Below are positions 35,731-44,678 of a DNA stretch of 64,000 nucleotides, one piece after another (the first letter of the stretch is position 1; each line of letters opens with the position of its first letter). The position numbers and the translations under genes are program-made. Source of the stretch: Litoribrevibacter albus (GTDB taxonomy: Bacteria > Pseudomonadota > Gammaproteobacteria > Pseudomonadales > Litoribrevibacteraceae). The notes beneath the pieces are model-generated. The model ran no database searches. It saw nothing but the letters and a program-made list of their open reading frames with translations, and was not told the DNA's origin. The stretch spans positions 1 through 64,000 of the forward strand of contig NZ_BSNM01000014.1 in assembly GCF_030159995.1 (NCBI RefSeq), in the 5' to 3' direction.

Positions 35731-37470
35731 CTAAAAGTACAAAGCAACGCAGAAGGCGATAAATAGCGCCAGAGACAATAGCTGCCAAAAGACTACAGGG
35801 TTGTTCTCGACTAAGGCCGTAGTATTTTGTCGCTTATATTTGGGGTTTGGATGTTGAACTTCATATAAAAGTTCGGATACGTCCTGATGTCGGTTTTGAG
35901 GATCAAAGGACAACGCTTTTTGTATCGCACCATCAATCCAGAAAGGAACCAGCGGATTGTGCTCATACGTTGGCGTGTATTTGAGCTTCATATAAGCGCT
36001 TTTTGAACGGCAGGTATTGAGCTTACCGTGGTAGGGTTCCTGACCTGTCAGCATTTCATACAGAATCACACCTAATGAAAATACTTCTGAGCGGATGTTA
36101 CTTTTGAATTCTAAAACCGTTTCTGGTGACGAATATCCCGCTGTACCAAGGATGCCATCCTGTTCAATGGGGGACGCAATTTCTGCAATGCCGCGAGCAT
36201 GGCAGGAGCCAAAATCAATAATTTTCGCTTCCCCGTTTCTATCCAACATGATGTTGCCGGGTTTCAAATCCTGATGAAGTGTTTCTTTTCTATGAAATGC
36301 TCGAACGCCTTTCACTATCTGCTCAAAGATATAAAGTGCTTCTTCAATGTGAGGCTTGGGATGCTCATTAATCCAACGTTCCAGTGTTATTCCTTCAACG
36401 AACTCGGTTAGGTAATACAGGCAGGATTTCCGTCTGCTCGATTCAACTACTTTGACCACATGAGGGTTGTTAATTCGACTGCCAATCCAGCTTTCCATGA
36501 TGAAGCGTTCTATGTAGGCCGGATCATCATCGTAATTGACCGAGGGGGTCTTCATCGTGAGGATTTTATCGGTTTCCGTATCTCGCACCCGATAAAGTTG
36601 GCTTCGGTTACTGGCATGGATTTCCTTTTCGATTTTATAACCATCCAAGGTCATACCTACGTCTAAATAAGGCGGGAAAGGAAGTTCTGTCAGTTTCTGA
36701 GTAACGTCGTTAACGTCTTGCTTTGGAAGACTGTCAACCCGCACGATTTGGCAACTGAGATTGTCATTACTGTTATTTGATAATGCCAGCTCAATGAGCT
36801 GCTGGCATAAGGTTTCCAGATCTGACTGGTCAGGATTTATTGCATTTTTTAGTACATTTCGAATGTCTCTGTCTTTGACAAAATCATGAATGCCATCCGT
36901 GGATAAAAAGAAAATGTCACCGGCCTCGATGTCCAGGGTGCGGCAATCTACATCGAGATTTACATCCAGCCCCATCGCCCGTGCGAGGTAGGATTGTTGG
37001 TCACTAATATAGGTTGTGTGGTCTCGGGTGAGTTGTTCGAATTCTTCCCCTCGTAATCGATAAATCCGGCTGTCACCCACATGGAAAATAGTGGCTGTCT
37101 GAGACTTAAAGATGATGCAGCTCATGGTACTCACGTAGCCTTTGCCCGCATCAATATAGTGTCGACCCTGGCCGTAAAGCCATCGATTTAACGCCGTCAG
37201 GACTTTTGTTGTCGATTTCTTAACGCCCCAGGTGTCAGGCGTCGAGTAGTAATCGTACAGGAAGTTTCGAACACAGGTTTCGCTGGCTTCTTTACCGGCT
37301 TCGGCGGCGCTGACGCCATCCGCGATAATCGCAACCGCACCTTTGTTGCTTAACAGTGAACCGTCGGGGATGCGAATACCGATGGCATCTTCGTTATCTG
37401 GTTTTACGCCAGCTTCAGACTTTTGCCCAACCGTAAATTTTGCGTCGGCCTGCAGATGCCATTCGCTCAT
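35731..37470 (-). CDS. Fused PP2C phosphatase and Ser/Thr protein kinase with a membrane anchor
   Basis: A 579-residue protein from the ATG at 37470, which has AAGGA seven bases upstream. Residues about 8-245 form a PP2C-type phosphatase with metal-binding ADGVS (50-54), HVGDSR (130-135) and STDGIHD (190-196). Residues about 275-540 form an eukaryotic-type kinase with the catalytic loop HQDLKPGN (398-405) and DFG (418-420); the glycine-rich loop is poor in glycine (ASNRSQ). One membrane segment ends the protein (about 556-578). Such fused proteins are found beside nitrate assimilation genes in Pseudomonas and relatives. Opposing activities in one chain suggest switch-like control of a target, possibly NrtS next to it. 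Confidence 0.88.
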   Translation of the reverse strand: MSEWHLQADAKFTVGQKSEAGVKPDNEDAIGIRIPDGSLLSNKGAVAIIADGVSAAEAGKEASETCVRNFLYDYYSTPDTWGVKKSTTKVLTALNRWLYGQGRHYIDAGKGYVSTMSCIIFKSQTATIFHVGDSRIYRLRGEEFEQLTRDHTTYISDQQSYLARAMGLDVNLDVDCRTLDIEAGDIFFLSTDGIHDFVKDRDIRNVLKNAINPDQSDLETLCQQLIELALSNNSNDNLSCQIVRVDSLPKQDVNDVTQKLTELPFPPYLDVGMTLDGYKIEKEIHASNRSQLYRVRDTETDKILTMKTPSVNYDDDPAYIERFIMESWIGSRINNPHVVKVVESSRRKSCLYYLTEFVEGITLERWINEHPKPHIEEALYIFEQIVKGVRAFHRKETLHQDLKPGNIMLDRNGEAKIIDFGSCHARGIAEIASPIEQDGILGTAGYSSPETVLEFKSNIRSEVFSLGVILYEMLTGQEPYHGKLNTCRSKSAYMKLKYTPTYEHNPLVPFWIDGAIQKALSFDPQNRHQDVSELLYEVQHPNPKYKRQNTTALVENNPVVFWQLLSLALFIAFCVALYF

Positions 37471-37695
37471 AGTGTGTCCTTTTTTATAAAAGCATTGCGT
37501 CTGGCGGGTTACTGTTTTATGCATCATTTTAGGGCGTGAAAACAAGCGTCATCCCAGTCACAGACTGCGTTCGTGATCTGTTGCTTACCTTTTCACGGTT
37601 GAGGATGAATTTCAATCGAACTAGGCACTTTGATTGAAAAATATCAGAGCGGTGAGTGAAGTTTTGATTGTGTTGGTTGAATTGTGAACAGAAAA

Positions 37696-37720
37696 GTCTA
37701 TTATCGAATCATTAATAGAC
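37696..37720. promoter_or_regulatory. Inverted repeat upstream of the P450 gene
   Basis: GTCTATTA and TAATAGAC are perfect 8-bp inverted arms with a nine-base spacer, 37-61 bases before the start at 37757. The spacing suits a dimeric repressor such as a TetR-type protein. No regulator gene adjoins. Confidence 0.5.
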
Positions 37721-37756
37721 GATCGGTCGAAAAATAATAAAAAAAGGATTTCGTTG

Positions 37757-39157
37757 ATGACTGTGCACATTTCTGGACCCAAAGGTCATTTCTTATTGGG
37801 TTCTATTAAGCCGTTTACCCAGGACTTACTGAACTTTATGACCTCAGCTCGACAAGCGCACGGGGATTTCATTCATTTCAAGCTGGGGCCGGTAGACACC
37901 TATTTAATTTGTCGGCCGGAATTGATACGCCGAGTATTAGTGTCCGATCAAGATAAATTCATTAAGAATCGTAATTTTTGGAAGCATTTTACGTCGTTAT
38001 TTGGGCTTGGCTTATTAACCAATGAGCACCAATCCTGGCGTGTTCATCGTAAGCTCTCTGCTCCGGCATTTCAGCCAAAACGAATCGCAAATTACGCTGA
38101 CTTTATGGTGTCCTATACGCAGGAAATGATGAGTCATTGGCAAGAGGGGGCTGAGATTGATCTTCACGATGAACTGATGGAAGTGACCGCAAGAATCGTC
38201 GCGAAGGCCTTATTCGATGCAGATTTAGGTGAACACAACGAGCAGCTTTTAACTGCCATGCACACCTTGGAAGGGTTAATTCCTACCCGTATGGCACGGC
38301 CGTTCTCTTGGCAGGATTCAATTCCGACAAAGAGCAACCGACAGTATTGGAAGGCACTTAAAAAGCTTAATCAAGTGGTGGACGGATTCATTCAGCATCA
38401 CAAAGATCAGGAACGACAAGGGCAGGAGAGCAACTCTCTGTTATCTGTACTGATGCAGGCTCGCTATGAGGACGGTTCTCGTCTTCCAGACAAACAATTG
38501 AGAGATGAAGTGATTACGCTGTTTTTGGCTGGGCATGATACCACGGCCATTACACTTTCCTGGGCTTTGTACTTGTTATCACTGCATCCTGAAAAACGGG
38601 CGAAGTTGGAAGAGGAGGTGGATTCTGTTCTTGCGGGACGAGATCCGGGCTGGGACGATCTTAAACTGCTTCCATATACTCGATCCATCATCAAAGAAAC
38701 TTTGCGACTCTATCCTGCAGCTCACCTGATTGGTAGAGAAACCACAGAAGATATTGAAATGGATGGCGTTATTCTCAAAAAGGGCGCTAGTGTGTTAATC
38801 AGCCCTTGGTTAATGGGAAGAGAAGAAACCTATTTTGATGATCCATTATCGTTCAAGCCTGAACGCTGGACTGAAACCTTTGAGAAGGATCTTCCAAAAG
38901 GCGTTTATGTGCCATTTAGTGCCGGGCCTAGAGTCTGTATTGGTGAAGGCTTTGCAATGATGGAATCCATCATTCTGCTGTCTTCCATCGTGAAAAACTT
39001 CCGGTTGAACTATGAACATTCTGAAACGGTAGAACCTTTCCCATCGATTACGCTAACACCACACGGTGGAATTAAAGTGCGAGTTGAAAAAAGGGAATCG
39101 ACAATCCCTTCTGAAGTGCAATGTTCTGGTGTCCAGTCGTTTGCGAGTGGTAGCTAG
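37757..39157 (+). CDS. Cytochrome P450 monooxygenase
   Basis: A 466-residue heme monooxygenase from the ATG at 37757, with AAGGA eight bases upstream. Key motifs are present: oxygen-activating I-helix AGHDTT (258-263), the K-helix E-T-L-R (Glu 314 to Arg 317), and the heme-binding loop FSAGPRVCIG with Cys 394 as the iron ligand. The sequence and length fit soluble bacterial P450s related to fatty-acid and alkane hydroxylases such as the CYP4-like group. No ferredoxin or reductase gene is next to it, so redox partners must come from elsewhere. A palindromic operator lies upstream. The substrate is unknown; a lipid is likely from the neighbourhood. Confidence 0.93.
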   Translation: MTVHISGPKGHFLLGSIKPFTQDLLNFMTSARQAHGDFIHFKLGPVDTYLICRPELIRRVLVSDQDKFIKNRNFWKHFTSLFGLGLLTNEHQSWRVHRKLSAPAFQPKRIANYADFMVSYTQEMMSHWQEGAEIDLHDELMEVTARIVAKALFDADLGEHNEQLLTAMHTLEGLIPTRMARPFSWQDSIPTKSNRQYWKALKKLNQVVDGFIQHHKDQERQGQESNSLLSVLMQARYEDGSRLPDKQLRDEVITLFLAGHDTTAITLSWALYLLSLHPEKRAKLEEEVDSVLAGRDPGWDDLKLLPYTRSIIKETLRLYPAAHLIGRETTEDIEMDGVILKKGASVLISPWLMGREETYFDDPLSFKPERWTETFEKDLPKGVYVPFSAGPRVCIGEGFAMMESIILLSSIVKNFRLNYEHSETVEPFPSITLTPHGGIKVRVEKRESTIPSEVQCSGVQSFASGS

Positions 39158-39282
39158 TTATTTAGCAAATAATTGGCAGAACAGGTGTGATCGCCAGGTG
39201 AGAAAAATAGGAAACTTATTGGGATGAAGAAAGACCTACTGATTTCTTTCTTTAACATCAAACAGTTTATTCGGGGATTACA

Positions 39283-39690
39283 ATGAACTATCCGATCGCA
39301 GGGTCATGTCAGTGTGGCGGAGTAACCTATCAATTACTCTCACAACCAAAAATGATCGTGGCTTGCCATTGCAAGGAATGCCAAAAGTTGTCGACCAGCG
39401 CGTTTAGTATTACGGCCATCGTAAATGCTGAAGATATTAAGTTTGAAGGGGAGATGGTTGAGTGGAGTCGAACGGCAGACAGTGGCAACATCAACGGCGC
39501 AAAGTTTTGCCCGACCTGTGGAAACCGGATTTATCATTTTGATCCAAAACAGCCGGAGACCATCAAACTCAAGCCCTCTAATCTGACGGATACCAGTATC
39601 ATAAACCCAACGGCTCATGTGTGGGTGAGTGAGAAACAAGATTGGTTCGAAATACCCAAAGGAGTGGCAGTCTACGACAAACAGCCATAA
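39283..39690 (+). CDS. GFA-family zinc protein
   Basis: A 135-residue cytosolic protein with a cysteine-rich zinc fold: CQCGG (about 9-13), CHCKEC (about 29-34) and CPTCGN (about 81-86). This matches the glutathione-dependent formaldehyde-activating (GFA) family. The founding enzyme speeds the addition of formaldehyde to glutathione, but most relatives have no proven function, so the name is a family name only. A terminator follows immediately. Confidence 0.82.
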   Translation: MNYPIAGSCQCGGVTYQLLSQPKMIVACHCKECQKLSTSAFSITAIVNAEDIKFEGEMVEWSRTADSGNINGAKFCPTCGNRIYHFDPKQPETIKLKPSNLTDTSIINPTAHVWVSEKQDWFEIPKGVAVYDKQP

Positions 39691-39724
39691 TTATTTGATC
39701 TCATGTCTCATTTTGGATTTCGAC

Positions 39725-39750
39725 AAAACCGCGTATCTCGCGGTTTTTTT
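39725..39750 (+). terminator. Rho-independent terminator of the GFA gene
   Basis: AAAACCGCG/CGCGGTTTT forms a 9-bp stem with a five-base loop, followed by a T run, 35 bases past the stop. Confidence 0.88.
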
Positions 39751-39898
39751 ATGTCTTATCTGGCTTTCAGAGGAATTTACTCCGAGAAACAATGACCTGA
39801 GCTGCAAAAAGCACTACACTGCTTGGCTATTTTTTAATGTAACGAAATGTAAGTATGCCGACTCGGCAGTGACCTTTCGATAGGTGTTAGGAAGTACA

Positions 39899-41092
39899 AT
39901 GCAGCAAATTGCGAGACGAATCTTTAACCGTAATATCAAAAAAACACTCCAAAGTAGCATCAAAAAGCCCTCTGAAGTGATCGGTCTTTATCAGCAAACG
40001 AAAGAGAATGCGAAGCAACGTTTTTTTAATGCGGATACGTTGGTTCAGGCAGAAAAGACACCTTTTGAAGTGGTGCATCAAAAAGACATCGTCACTTTGC
40101 GTTATTACCCGCCATTGGAGTGTGATTCTATTCAGGTAGAAGACGGTCAGGGTGGTGAGTTTACCGTTGAGGTGGCTAAAAAATCTTTGCCGACACCATT
40201 GGTATTAGTGTCACCATTGGCCGTAAATATGTACATCTACGATCTCTTTCCGAAACGTAGCCTGGTTAAGTATTTACGCGCCAGAGGGTTTGAGTTGTAC
40301 CTTGTGGATTGGGGAAGACCAGGTTGGAGACAAAACCACTTTTCCATCGAAACCTATATTGCTGACTTGATGCCTGAGATGATGGCAAAAGTTCGTGAAC
40401 ACAGCGGTAAGCAGACGCTTTCGTTACATGGTTGGAGCTTTGGTGGCATGTTCAGTGCGGCGTACTCAGCACTGGATAAGGACATCAAGAACGTGGCCTT
40501 GATCGGTGCGCCGTGTGATTACCATGCTAATGGTGAATTAGGTGTCCAGTATCAACGTATTTCACGCAATCTACGCTGGTTAGAAAAACGAACTGGCTGG
40601 CGAGTACATAACACCAAACAGCGCTGGTGGCGTTCACCGGGTTGGGCGAATTCAATGGCATTTAAGCTGACTAATCCTGTGGGTAGTATTCAGGGGTATC
40701 TGGATTTGTTAAAGAATTTGCATGACGAAGAGTACATCATCTCGCATGCCACCAATGGTGCTTTCTTGGATGATATGGTGGCGTATCCCGGTGCGGTTAT
40801 TCAGGATGTTATTCAGTTCCTATGGACCGACAACATCATGGCGAAAGGTGAGTTACCACTACGCAATCTTCGTGTGAACTACAGTGATGTTAGAGCGAAT
40901 CTTTGTTTAATTACAGGAAAGCATGATCCGATTGTAACAACCGATTGTGGTTTAAAACTCTTTGATCACGCATCCAGTGAAGACACCTTCCACCAGGAAG
41001 TGAAAGGCGGTCACATGGGGATTCTTTCCGGCAGCAAATCTACCACTGAGATTTGGCCGCAAGTTGCTGATTGGTTAATTGAGCGATCTTAA
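39899..41092 (+). CDS. PHA-synthase-like alpha/beta-hydrolase with a serine nucleophile
   Basis: A 397-residue protein starting at the ATG at 39899 with AGGA upstream. The strand and motif pattern LVLVSPLAVNMYIYDLFPKR and LYLVDWGRPG follow the PhaC-type hydrolase family that makes polyhydroxyalkanoates. The nucleophile box, however, is GWSFGG with a serine instead of the cysteine of true PHA synthases. Candidate partners are the Asp in TGKHDPIV (about residue 345) and the His in KGGHMG. It is therefore more likely a hydrolase or acyltransferase acting on polyester or acyl thioester substrates. No phaA, phaB or phasin gene is next to it. Confidence 0.75.
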   Translation: MQQIARRIFNRNIKKTLQSSIKKPSEVIGLYQQTKENAKQRFFNADTLVQAEKTPFEVVHQKDIVTLRYYPPLECDSIQVEDGQGGEFTVEVAKKSLPTPLVLVSPLAVNMYIYDLFPKRSLVKYLRARGFELYLVDWGRPGWRQNHFSIETYIADLMPEMMAKVREHSGKQTLSLHGWSFGGMFSAAYSALDKDIKNVALIGAPCDYHANGELGVQYQRISRNLRWLEKRTGWRVHNTKQRWWRSPGWANSMAFKLTNPVGSIQGYLDLLKNLHDEEYIISHATNGAFLDDMVAYPGAVIQDVIQFLWTDNIMAKGELPLRNLRVNYSDVRANLCLITGKHDPIVTTDCGLKLFDHASSEDTFHQEVKGGHMGILSGSKSTTEIWPQVADWLIERS

Positions 41093-41108
41093 CAATCTCA
41101 TTTTCTGA

Positions 41109-43316
41109 CTAGGTTAGAAACGTCTTCAGCGTTTCGATCAGCTCGTCAGGTTTAAACGGTTTGGGCAGGTGGCTGTCCATTCCGATTTCTCTATACCGTT
41201 TGATGTCTTCACTCATCACGTTAGCCGTTAGCGCAATGATCGGCGTTTTTTGGTTAAGCCCGCTTTGACGAATCAGCTCTGTGGCTTTCATACCATCCAT
41301 TTCTGGCATTTGGATGTCCATCAATATCAAATCAAATACTTCTGTATTCGCTTTATCGACGGCAATGGCTCCGTTGTCTGAGGTTGTTACTTGGACGCCA
41401 AAAATGCTCAGCATTTCTAACGCGATCAGTTGGTTGATAGCACTGTCTTCCACCAATAATACATGTTTCCCATGGAAGTCTTGCTGTGTTAATTGTGAAG
41501 AGGCACTGGATTTTTGCCCTTGTTCATCTGCCAACGCATTTACAATTCGAATAGTGTTTAGGGGCGCTTCGATCCCAACAAATGGTTGGGTAAAGTGATC
41601 ATGCAATTCAAGTAATTGGTCCGGGTAGCCAACGATGTAGATGGTTTTATCTTTGTGCTTGTTCAGGAGTGAGGACACATCATTGATGGTACTTGCTTCC
41701 ATTTCAGGGGGGAGTTCAATCAACAAGGAGTCAGATATTTCAGCAGGAAAGCAGTTAATACCGCATGCTTGAAGCATGTGTTCTAACTCTGGGGTGGCTG
41801 ATTTCTCTGATTCACTTAGATCGCCTGTATTCGTTATCTTGATTGAATTCGCAAAGGGAACACTACAAGCAGGGTGAGCAAGCTTGATCCAGTGTACTTT
41901 TTTCTTTCTGGCAACATTGGTTGATTCAGTGATCGTCTTAGTCACTTGATCCTGAGATTGAACGGGTAAGATGACACTGAAGGCGGTTCCTACATCTCGT
42001 TCTGTTCTGATATGAACCTCGCCCCCCATAAGCTCTGTTAAGCTTTTTACAATGGAAAGGCCAAGACCTGTTCCTCCAAACCTTCTTGTAGTGGAGGCAT
42101 CCGCTTGGGTGAATTCTTCGAAGAGATTTGCGGCAATTTCGTCGGGAATGCCAATGCCGGTATCTGACACTTCCATTTCCAGAAAGCCTGTTGAGTTGTA
42201 AGTGACCTTAAGTTGGATATAGCCTTCACTAGTAAACTTGATGGCGTTGGATATTAAGTTAGTTAAGATTTGTTGGAGTCTGGCTGGATCACCTTGGATA
42301 TAAGCAGGTACATTGGGTTCAATCAAAATGTAGAAATTCAGATTCTTGTCTCGGGCATTCGTCCCCATGGTTGCTGAAAGTCTCTCAAATACATCGGCCA
42401 GATCTACCTGCGCAATCTCTAATTCAAATTTTCCGGATTCAATTTTACTGACATCCAAAATATCGTTGATGACATGAAGTAGGGCGTCACTGGAGAGAAT
42501 CACCTTTTCTAAATAGCCTTGAACTTCAGGGGTGTCTGCCTTGTGACGGGCAAGGTTGGTCAGACCTATGATGCCGTTTAACGGTGTCCTGATTTCATGT
42601 GACATGTTTGATAAGAAACGGCTCTTGGCTCTGGTGGACTCTTCTGCTGCATTTCGAGCAATGGTCAACTCATCTTTTTGTTTCTCTAAGGCATGACTCA
42701 TTCTACGTTGAATGATCAGTTGTCTTGAAATGACGATCAGTACAATAAGGGATATTGCTCCAATAAAACCGAGCAGAAATATTTGATTAGAGAGGCTTTT
42801 ATTCCAATAGTTATGCATCATTAAGCTTTGTTCTTGGGACGCGTGGATTACCTGCCTGCTGTAACGGTTCCAATGCTGATAGGCTTTGTTCAGGTGGGAA
42901 TCAAACTCTTTAGCATTGAGTAGGTCATGCTCGTGCTTGGGAGCAAAGAAACTAAGTTGATCAAGGTATTCCTGAAATTCTATGAGCTTGGATATGTCAC
43001 CATGTTGGTGATGAAATTTCCGTGTTACATCACTTTTAAGATCATTGTTGATACTGCCTTTAATGACTTTCAGTTGCCTATTGAGATTTTTAAAGTTTTT
43101 CTTGTTGGGGGTTGTGAGATATCGCTGACTGGCTAATTGTAATGACATCAACTTGGTTTTGACCCCAAGGTTGTTACTGATGATGGCCAGAAACGGGCCG
43201 TCGTTTAATTCCTCAAACTTCTGAAGTTGATGGATGGAAAACAGCACGGAACCAAGTAAAACAACGGCAAGGACTATGATATTAACTACGAGCAGTAGCT
43301 GTTTTGTATTACTCAC
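41109..43316 (-). CDS. Hybrid sensor histidine kinase with receiver domain
   Basis: A 735-residue membrane kinase. The GTG start is four bases after the stop of the upstream gene, with GAGGTG inside that gene. Membrane segments lie at about 8-28 and 178-198, with a 150-residue periplasmic sensor region between them. The phosphoacceptor is His 240 in FLSNMSHEIRTPLNG; the ATPase domain with NAIKFT and GTGLGLSIVKSL follows. A region of about 120 residues without a clear family sits between it and the C-terminal receiver, which carries the phospho-Asp in LILMDIQMPEMDG. The gene forms an operon with a small periplasmic Moco-fold protein, probably its partner. No response regulator with an output domain adjoins. 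Confidence 0.9.
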   Translation of the reverse strand: MSNTKQLLLVVNIIVLAVVLLGSVLFSIHQLQKFEELNDGPFLAIISNNLGVKTKLMSLQLASQRYLTTPNKKNFKNLNRQLKVIKGSINNDLKSDVTRKFHHQHGDISKLIEFQEYLDQLSFFAPKHEHDLLNAKEFDSHLNKAYQHWNRYSRQVIHASQEQSLMMHNYWNKSLSNQIFLLGFIGAISLIVLIVISRQLIIQRRMSHALEKQKDELTIARNAAEESTRAKSRFLSNMSHEIRTPLNGIIGLTNLARHKADTPEVQGYLEKVILSSDALLHVINDILDVSKIESGKFELEIAQVDLADVFERLSATMGTNARDKNLNFYILIEPNVPAYIQGDPARLQQILTNLISNAIKFTSEGYIQLKVTYNSTGFLEMEVSDTGIGIPDEIAANLFEEFTQADASTTRRFGGTGLGLSIVKSLTELMGGEVHIRTERDVGTAFSVILPVQSQDQVTKTITESTNVARKKKVHWIKLAHPACSVPFANSIKITNTGDLSESEKSATPELEHMLQACGINCFPAEISDSLLIELPPEMEASTINDVSSLLNKHKDKTIYIVGYPDQLLELHDHFTQPFVGIEAPLNTIRIVNALADEQGQKSSASSQLTQQDFHGKHVLLVEDSAINQLIALEMLSIFGVQVTTSDNGAIAVDKANTEVFDLILMDIQMPEMDGMKATELIRQSGLNQKTPIIALTANVMSEDIKRYREIGMDSHLPKPFKPDELIETLKTFLT

Positions 43317-43320
43317 TGCT

Positions 43321-43833
43321 CTATTTCACCTCAATGGCTTTGATTTGCCATACCGACTTATTGTAGTAGAGGTCGTTTCTGATCTCGGGGAAGTCAGAAA
43401 AAGGGAAGACCACATACAGAGGCCCACGATCAGAAAGCGTGAGTTGTTTTCCGTTTTCTGAGTCAGCAAGAATGACGCCGTACTTATCCAAATCATCAAC
43501 ACTGATTTCGGCCAGATAGTCATCCCAGGCGATCACAACAACAGTGCGACCTTTACTGCCTAGCAGTGTCAGTAAATCAGTAAACAGTGGGCCGCTATAA
43601 GTGACTGGAACTTCTGTGATATGACTGCTCGTGGTGATGCTTTTACGAGGAAGGTTATTGATCACATCACGGTCAATGATTGCCATGTCGTCCGCATTTG
43701 TGACAGTAATCGCTCCACTTACTTCCACAATGATATCGTCGGTGGGGTTCGACAAATCTGCATAGATGTAGGGATTTGGAAAGAAAAATAGCGGAAGGAA
43801 AGAAAACAGAAATCTAATGTGTTTAGGTGTCAT
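43321..43833 (-). CDS. Exported Moco-binding-fold (SUOX-like) small protein paired with the hybrid kinase
   Basis: A 170-residue exported protein from the ATG at 43833; a TTG five codons earlier is less likely. The signal peptide covers about the first 25 residues. The mature part resembles the oxidoreductase molybdopterin-binding fold (PF00174): TYSGPLFTDLLTLLG, DDYLAEISVDDL and DRGPLYVVFPF ending in SVWQIKAIEV. It is far shorter than sulfite oxidase, and no cofactor-binding cysteine was recognised. The hybrid kinase gene starts four bases later. Small proteins of this type with kinases may act as periplasmic ligand-binding parts of the sensor; that is inferred. Confidence 0.65.
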   Translation of the reverse strand: MTPKHIRFLFSFLPLFFFPNPYIYADLSNPTDDIIVEVSGAITVTNADDMAIIDRDVINNLPRKSITTSSHITEVPVTYSGPLFTDLLTLLGSKGRTVVVIAWDDYLAEISVDDLDKYGVILADSENGKQLTLSDRGPLYVVFPFSDFPEIRNDLYYNKSVWQIKAIEVK

Positions 43834-43913
43834 ACAGTCCACTCTCAACTCTTTTGTTAGATCGAGTATAGACCTAAAATGGTTAGAATGACGGCTTGGA
43901 ATGTTGGTGGTCT

Positions 43914-44225
43914 ATGACTCACTCCTCAAAAGAACAAACAATTGATCCTTCAATTTGTCCATTATGTGGTAAATCGAACCAGTGTCAGATGGCTGCTCCG
44001 CTATCTAAAGCAGGGAAATCTAAAGCTGGAAAGTCTGAAGAGATCAAAGCTAAAAACAATAACTGTGAAGACAATAACCCAGCTGATAGCAATCTTGAGT
44101 CAACCACACCTTGTTGGTGTGTCTCTGAGAGCTTTCCTGAAAATTACCAAGAGCAGTTAGCTGAGCGAGACATAGATACTCGATGCATTTGCCCAGGTTG
44201 TTTAGCTCAACTATCCCGCCGTTAA
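43914..44225 (+). CDS. Cysteine-rich CWC-family protein
   Basis: A 103-residue protein from the ATG at 43914. It contains paired cysteines CPLCGKSNQCQMA near the start, CWCVSESFPENY in the middle and CICPGCL at the end, the pattern of the Cys-rich CWC family (PF14375), whose function is unknown. Family proteins are usually about 70 residues; here a polar K/S/E/N-rich insert of about 40 residues separates the first pair from the rest. The cysteines probably bind zinc. Confidence 0.78.
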   Translation: MTHSSKEQTIDPSICPLCGKSNQCQMAAPLSKAGKSKAGKSEEIKAKNNNCEDNNPADSNLESTTPCWCVSESFPENYQEQLAERDIDTRCICPGCLAQLSRR

Positions 44226-44354
44226 AACGACGCTTATCAATAATCCTCCCTTAACACTTGAAGTTACCTGGTGTCATCAGGATAATCGCGCCTCGCTTTA
44301 GGTAGGCGTGCCTTATTTTATTGCTCACAATTTTGATGTCAGTAACTAAGAGCG

Positions 44355-44560
44355 TGTCTTTAAACGGGAAGTTGCGTGCTTGTGTTATCACGTTTGATGA
44401 ATACATCAGATGATATTTCACGAAATTCCAACGCTGCCCCCGCAACGGTAATGGAGTTAAGTTCAGCAATTAGCCACTGTGTTTAAGTTTTTAGAACATG
44501 CATGGGAAGGCGCTGAATGTAGATGGACAACTATCTTACTCCTAAGCCCGGAGACCGGCC
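44355..44560 (+). promoter_or_regulatory. Cobalamin riboswitch
   Basis: The leader has the conserved pieces of the B12 aptamer in order: GGGAA (44366-44370), GCTGCCCCCGCAACGGTAA, GCCACTG, CATGGGAAGGCGCTG and the final B12 box AAGCCCGGAGACCGGCC (44544-44560). It lies about 120 bases upstream of a BtuB-type receptor gene. Such switches turn off the downstream gene when adenosylcobalamin is plentiful. No classical terminator is seen before the gene, so translational control is likely. Confidence 0.95.
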
Positions 44561-44678
44561 TGAAAGCATTTACTCATGACGCAATGCGCTTTTCATTTTG
44601 ATCATGATTTTTCATTTCAATGAAGAGGCTTGTGTGTTTTCACTGATACGTGCGGTGGGCACGTTAGGCGGTAGGATA

